Part shown: positions 14,960 through 17,399 of the stretch, in pieces
Layout: each line of letters starts with the position of its first letter
Position numbering within the stretch: the stretch's first letter is position 1
DNA from: Desulfovibrio sp.
GTDB taxonomy: Bacteria > Desulfobacterota > Desulfovibrionia > Desulfovibrionales > Desulfovibrionaceae
Direction: 5' to 3'
Length of the DNA: 17,399 nt
Assembly: GCA_003525525.1 (NCBI GenBank)
Contig: DQED01000431.1
Span: forward strand, 780-18,178
Made by a program: the position numbers and the translations under genes
The notes under the pieces: model-generated
Databases searched by the model: none
Told to the model about the DNA's origin: nothing
What the model saw: only the letters and a program-made list of their open reading frames with translations

Positions 14960-15655
14960 ATGGCCTTACATGCGCCCGCGCCCGACGCCGACGCGGTTTC
15001 CCGGGAAGCGCTGACCCTCGGGCGGCGGCTCGCCCCGTCCCAGGCCGCGCTGTTGGCCGGTTATCTGGAGCTTGTGGAGCGGTTTCGCTCCAAGGTCAAT
15101 CTGGTCGGCCCGGCGGATTGGCAGGGCGTGCTGGAGACGCTGGTCGCTGATTCCTGGCATCTGGCGGATTTCCTGGCCGAAGGGCCGGGAGCGTCCGTAT
15201 TGCCGCCTGTGGGCGAACCCGTGGTCTGCCTGGACTTCGGGGCCGGGGCGGGTCTGCCCGGCGTGCCGCTGCGGGCGTTTTTCGACCGGGGGCCGTATTA
15301 TCTGCTGGAAGCGCGGCAAAAGCGCTGCGTGTTTCTCGCCGAGGCCGTGGCGCGGCTGGGGCTATCCGGCATGCACGTGGCCGAGGGCGACGTGCGGCGC
15401 ACGGTGCCGGACATCCTCGCCCGGGAGCGGGGCGCATTCGTGCTGTGCCTCAGCCGCGCCTTCACCCCCTGGCGGCAGTTCCTGGCCCTTTGCAAGGAAC
15501 TCGCGCCGCCCCCCATGGCCGTGCTGGCCATGACGGGCGAGGCCTGCGCGGAAGGCGACGCGCCGGGATTTGCCGTAAGCGCCACGTCCTCCTACGCGTG
15601 CGGGGGGAAGACGCGCTATCTGTCGCTTTTTTCGCCCGTGACGGCTTCCATGTAG
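14960..15655 (+). CDS. rsmG: 16S rRNA (guanine-527-N7)-methyltransferase RsmG
   Basis: This protein of about 231 residues methylates N7 of G527 in 16S rRNA using S-adenosylmethionine (formerly GidB). Near the start is the family segment FRSKVNLVGPADW, followed by ADSWHLADFL. SAM-binding motif I is CLDFGAGAGLPGVPLRAFF, the family's D-x-G-(S/A)-G-x-G-x-P-G signature. Next comes LLEARQKRCVFLAEA, which corresponds to the acidic SAM ribose-binding strand. Two adjacent Met codons compete as the start. GGAGG at 14946-14950 is 9 bases from ATG 14960 but only 3 from ATG 14954, so 14960 is preferred. The gene is divergent from fabD and stands alone. Its 3' end overlaps the convergent small gene at 15616-15846 by 40 bases. 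Confidence 0.92.
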   Translation: MALHAPAPDADAVSREALTLGRRLAPSQAALLAGYLELVERFRSKVNLVGPADWQGVLETLVADSWHLADFLAEGPGASVLPPVGEPVVCLDFGAGAGLPGVPLRAFFDRGPYYLLEARQKRCVFLAEAVARLGLSGMHVAEGDVRRTVPDILARERGAFVLCLSRAFTPWRQFLALCKELAPPPMAVLAMTGEACAEGDAPGFAVSATSSYACGGKTRYLSLFSPVTASM

Positions 15656-15846
15656 GAATCCTTGAAGATGAGCCGCGTGGCCGTGGCGTCGGCCAGTTCG
15701 GCCAGGTCCATCAGGGATTCCAGGAAGTCGAGGATGTCCCCCTTGGCTTCCTCGGAAGCGTTTTCGAAGTCGAAGGCGAGGTCGCCGGATTCGAAATAGG
15801 CGCGCAGCTTCGCAAGATACGCGGCGTCGAGCAGGGGCAGGGGCAT
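15616..15846 (-). CDS. Small acidic hypothetical protein behind rlmH
   Basis: This 76-residue protein is not recognised. It is strongly acidic (many Asp and Glu, for example FESGDLAFDFENASEEAKGD) and appears helical, with amphipathic stretches such as ILDFLESLMDLAELADA. There is no signal peptide, membrane helix or cysteine. It lies on the same strand as rlmH, 22 bases after the rlmH stop, with AAGG about 9 bases before ATG 15846, which supports translation as a second gene of that operon. The frame stays open upstream to 15894, but that would overlap rlmH. The 3' end overlaps rsmG, on the other strand, by 40 bases. Likely a real conserved small protein of this lineage; the function is unknown. 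Confidence 0.65.
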   Translation of the reverse strand: MPLPLLDAAYLAKLRAYFESGDLAFDFENASEEAKGDILDFLESLMDLAELADATATRLIFKDSYMEAVTGEKSDR

Positions 15847-15868
15847 ACGGACCGCCTTTTGCAAGAAT

Positions 15869-16333
15869 TTAGTGGTGATAGGGCGCGCCGGCAAGAATGG
15901 CCGCCGCGCGGTAGAGCTGTTCGTAGAGCACCACCCGCGCCAGTTCGTGGGGCAGGGTGCCGGGGCCGAGGGACAGGGTCAGGTCCGCGCGATCGAGCAC
16001 CGTCTGGGCAAGGCCATACGCGCCGCCGACGACGAAACAGGGGACGCGCCCGGGGTCTTCGATGCACGCAGACACCTTGGCCGCGAGTTCCCGCGACGTG
16101 AGCCCCCGGCCGTGCTCGTCGAGGACGATGACGGTATCGCGCGGCGAGAGCCGGGCGAGCAGGGCTTTGCTTTCCTCGTCCTTGCGCCGGGTGGCGTCGG
16201 CAGCCTTGCCGTCGCGCACCACGATTTCCTCGGCCGGCAGGTGGCGGCGCAGCGCCGTCAGGTAATGCGCGGCGGCTTCCTTGAAAAATGGCGTCTTGGC
16301 GGCGCCGATGACGTAGAGGCGGATGGGTTTCAT
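15869..16333 (-). CDS. rlmH: 23S rRNA (pseudouridine-1915-N3)-methyltransferase RlmH
   Basis: This 154-residue SPOUT methyltransferase modifies pseudouridine 1915 in helix 69 of 23S rRNA on the assembled ribosome. The length matches the family (about 155). The trefoil-knot SAM site is visible as VIVLDEHGRGLTS (about 68-80) and FVVGGAYGLAQ (100-110). The C-terminus has the characteristic LPHELARVVLYEQLYRAAAILAGAPYHH. Family members usually have GGADG or GGPEG where this has GGAYG, a mild variation. The start at ATG 16333 gives the full family length; no strong Shine-Dalgarno is visible, and a hairpin lies just upstream. The same frame stays open to 17062 across the divergent DUF4390 gene, which is a GC-driven artefact. 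A small acidic protein gene follows 22 bases downstream. Confidence 0.93.
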   Translation of the reverse strand: MKPIRLYVIGAAKTPFFKEAAAHYLTALRRHLPAEEIVVRDGKAADATRRKDEESKALLARLSPRDTVIVLDEHGRGLTSRELAAKVSACIEDPGRVPCFVVGGAYGLAQTVLDRADLTLSLGPGTLPHELARVVLYEQLYRAAAILAGAPYHH

Positions 16334-16344
16334 AAGCGATGCGT

Positions 16345-16368
16345 CCGGCGGCGGAAGCGCCGTGCCGG
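16345..16368. other. Hairpin in the rlmH leader
   Basis: CCGGC-GGCG (16345-16353), loop GAAG, CGCC (16358-16361), a GT bulge and GCCGG (16364-16368) fold into a 9-bp stem. It lies 11 bases upstream of the rlmH start, where a ribosome-binding site would be expected. It could limit rlmH translation; no experiment-like evidence is available. Confidence 0.3.
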
Positions 16369-16459
16369 GTGTTAGCCGAGGGGCCTTGCGGTTGTCAAAG
16401 CGGGCGGCTTGGATTAGGCCCAATACCGCATGATCGGTTTTGCAAACGACAGGAGCGGC

Positions 16460-17035
16460 ATGCTTTTCCCTCTTGCTTTCAGGCGCCGCAGCCTTTGGGC
16501 GCTGGCTTTCGCCGCGACCGTCCTTTTTTTGGCCGCGAGGCCATGTCACGCCCAGGAGCTCTTGCTCAACAACCTCGTGCTCAACAATTTCGAGGGCAAG
16601 ATCTGGGTGCGCTTCGGGGTCGAGCCCACGGGCATCGAGCCCATCCGCCAAGCGCTTCTGGCCGGCGAGCAGCTGGCCCTCGTCTGCAAGGCCAGGCTTT
16701 TCCTCAAACGCGATTACGTCTGGAACCACGAAGTCTCCCGCGCGCGCTGGGAAAGCCGGCTGCGGCGGCTCAAGGGCGGCGAATACGCCATCGACGTTCC
16801 CGGCCAGGGGGCCGTGGCGGACAAGGAATTGCACGCGCTTTTCCGCAAGGCCTGGGGCGAGATCCTCATCGACCTCGGCTCCTGGGACCGTCTGGAGCGG
16901 GGGCAGAACTATTCGCTGACCTTGGAACTTGCCCTCACGCGGCCGGACGTTTCTCCCTGGCTCAAAAAAGGCCTTTTTTTCTGGCCGTTCGACGCGGCCA
17001 CGCCCGTTTCCTACCAGCTTGATTTCACCTACTAG
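16460..17035 (+). CDS. Secreted DUF4390 family protein
   Basis: This is a 191-residue exported protein of unknown function (DUF4390, by resemblance). Residues 1-31 form a signal peptide: the positive n-region includes FRRR, a hydrophobic core AFAATVLFLAA follows, and cleavage is likely after PCHA. The mature part starts with repeated LLNNLVLNN-type strands and alternates beta-strand-like segments (KIWVRFGVEP, LALVCKARLFL). It ends SYQLDFTY, giving a beta-rich profile. The C-terminal WLKKGLFFWPFD segment is moderately hydrophobic but short for a membrane span. ATG 16460 is chosen for AGGAG 5 bases upstream; the in-frame ATG at 16430 lacks one and would lengthen the n-region. It is divergent from rlmH and upstream of an epimerase gene. 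Family members are common in delta- and betaproteobacteria near envelope or signalling genes, but no role is established. Confidence 0.82.
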   Translation: MLFPLAFRRRSLWALAFAATVLFLAARPCHAQELLLNNLVLNNFEGKIWVRFGVEPTGIEPIRQALLAGEQLALVCKARLFLKRDYVWNHEVSRARWESRLRRLKGGEYAIDVPGQGAVADKELHALFRKAWGEILIDLGSWDRLERGQNYSLTLELALTRPDVSPWLKKGLFFWPFDAATPVSYQLDFTY

Positions 17036-17046
17036 GTACCCACCCG

Positions 17047-17074
17047 TTGCCTTTGCCGCCACATTACGTATAAG
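17047..17074 (+). promoter_or_regulatory. Candidate sigma70-type promoter of the epimerase gene
   Basis: TTGCCT (17047-17052) and TATAAG (17069-17074) are separated by 16 bases in a locally AT-rich spacer. The -10 matches 5 of 6 consensus bases and the -35 matches 3 of the most conserved. It ends 39 bases before the start codon and would make the epimerase gene independent of the DUF4390 gene. Confidence 0.5.
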
Positions 17075-17113
17075 AGTCCCAATATTTCAACGGAATTTGG
17101 CAAGGAGGCGGCC

Positions 17114-17399
17114 ATGAAGGCGGTCATCGCCGGCGGGACGGGTTTTATCGGACGCGCCCTGGTCCGTTCCCTGACGGGCGACGGCCACGCGGTCGTGGTG
17201 CTTACCCGCACGCCCGCCGGGAAACGGCCTGCGCCCGGCGTGACCTACGCCCCCTTCGACGGCGCGACCGGCGAAGGCTGGCTGCGCCATCTCGACGGCG
17301 CGGCCGTCCTGGTCAACCTGGTCGGGGAGAACATCGCCTCGGGCTACTGGACCGCGGCCCGCAAGGCGCGGCTGCGCCAAAGCCGCCTGGACGCCGGCG
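17114..17399 (+). CDS. TIGR01777/YfcH-type NAD(P)-dependent epimerase family protein, N-terminal part (runs off window)
   Basis: The first 95 codons are visible. The protein begins with a Rossmann nucleotide-binding motif (VIAGGTGFIGRALVRSL). It then shows the segment LVNLVGENIASGYWTAARKARLRQSRL, which is characteristic of the TIGR01777 (YfcH/SDR39U1-like) branch of the extended short-chain dehydrogenase family. Members are about 300 residues long; their substrate is unknown. The catalytic Tyr-x3-Lys lies beyond the window. The start at ATG 17114 has AAGGAGG (17102-17108) 5 bases upstream, an excellent ribosome-binding site. A likely promoter lies at 17047-17074. The final base of the window belongs to an incomplete codon. 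Confidence 0.9.
   Translation, partial: MKAVIAGGTGFIGRALVRSLTGDGHAVVVLTRTPAGKRPAPGVTYAPFDGATGEGWLRHLDGAAVLVNLVGENIASGYWTAARKARLRQSRLDAG

Noticed and set aside
16339..16368. Possible third copy of the REP-like head (13 of 14 bases match element A) upstream of rlmH
   Set aside because: It lacks the two-hairpin architecture and lies in very GC-rich sequence where such a match is not surprising. It is kept only as a leader hairpin.
1..17399. CRISPR arrays, tRNA or rRNA genes, prophage or insertion sequences
   Set aside because: No regularly spaced direct repeats, tRNA-like cloverleaf segments, rRNA-like stretches or transposase/integrase motifs were noticed on either strand.

Overview
The window is a GC-rich stretch of bacterial chromosome, mostly core-genome in character. 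Gene content and protein sequences point to a Desulfovibrio-type sulfate reducer (Desulfovibrionaceae, possibly the Solidesulfovibrio branch). The signs are a superoxide reductase next to ferritin, a two-subunit 2-oxoacid:ferredoxin oxidoreductase, a YedF-type selenium/sulfur protein and a pyruvoyl-dependent arginine decarboxylase. The taxon is inferred from these, not proven. No rRNA, tRNA, CRISPR array, prophage or transposase gene was seen.

Layout. Positions 1-4182 read on the + strand: the 3' end of a superoxide reductase gene, ferritin (ftnA), a GC hairpin, the alpha and beta subunits of a 2-oxoacid:ferredoxin oxidoreductase (korA-korB), a pair of inverted palindromic repeats, and lolA (outer-membrane lipoprotein carrier), which ends at a strong intrinsic terminator. 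Positions 4201-14863 read on the - strand. In order of transcription they hold fabD, argS, a SPOR-domain membrane protein, pyruvoyl arginine decarboxylase, endonuclease III (nth), a large fused transporter-like/spermidine-synthase-like protein, yedF, a cysteine-rich PAS sensor kinase, and an RluB-like pseudouridine synthase. A short divergent region separates fabD from rsmG (+). rsmG converges on, and overlaps, a 76-residue acidic hypothetical protein encoded behind rlmH (both -). Divergent from rlmH is a secreted DUF4390 protein (+), followed by the start of a TIGR01777/YfcH-type epimerase (+) that runs off the window.

How the genes work together. Superoxide reductase plus ferritin is an oxygen-defence and iron-storage pair. 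korAB makes or uses acyl-CoA with reduced ferredoxin. fabD-argS-SPOR and rsmG/rlmH/rluB are growth functions: fatty acid supply, tRNA charging, envelope and ribosome modification. The arginine decarboxylase feeds agmatine into polyamine synthesis, and a spermidine-synthase-like protein lies two genes downstream, although it lacks several canonical active-site residues.

The most unusual structure is between korB and lolA. Two copies of one palindromic repeat family face each other about 87 bases apart, an arrangement like a REPIN (inverted REP doublet). One copy lies inside the apparent coding start of lolA. No clear novel multi-gene system was found; the remaining findings are specific oddities in otherwise recognisable genes.
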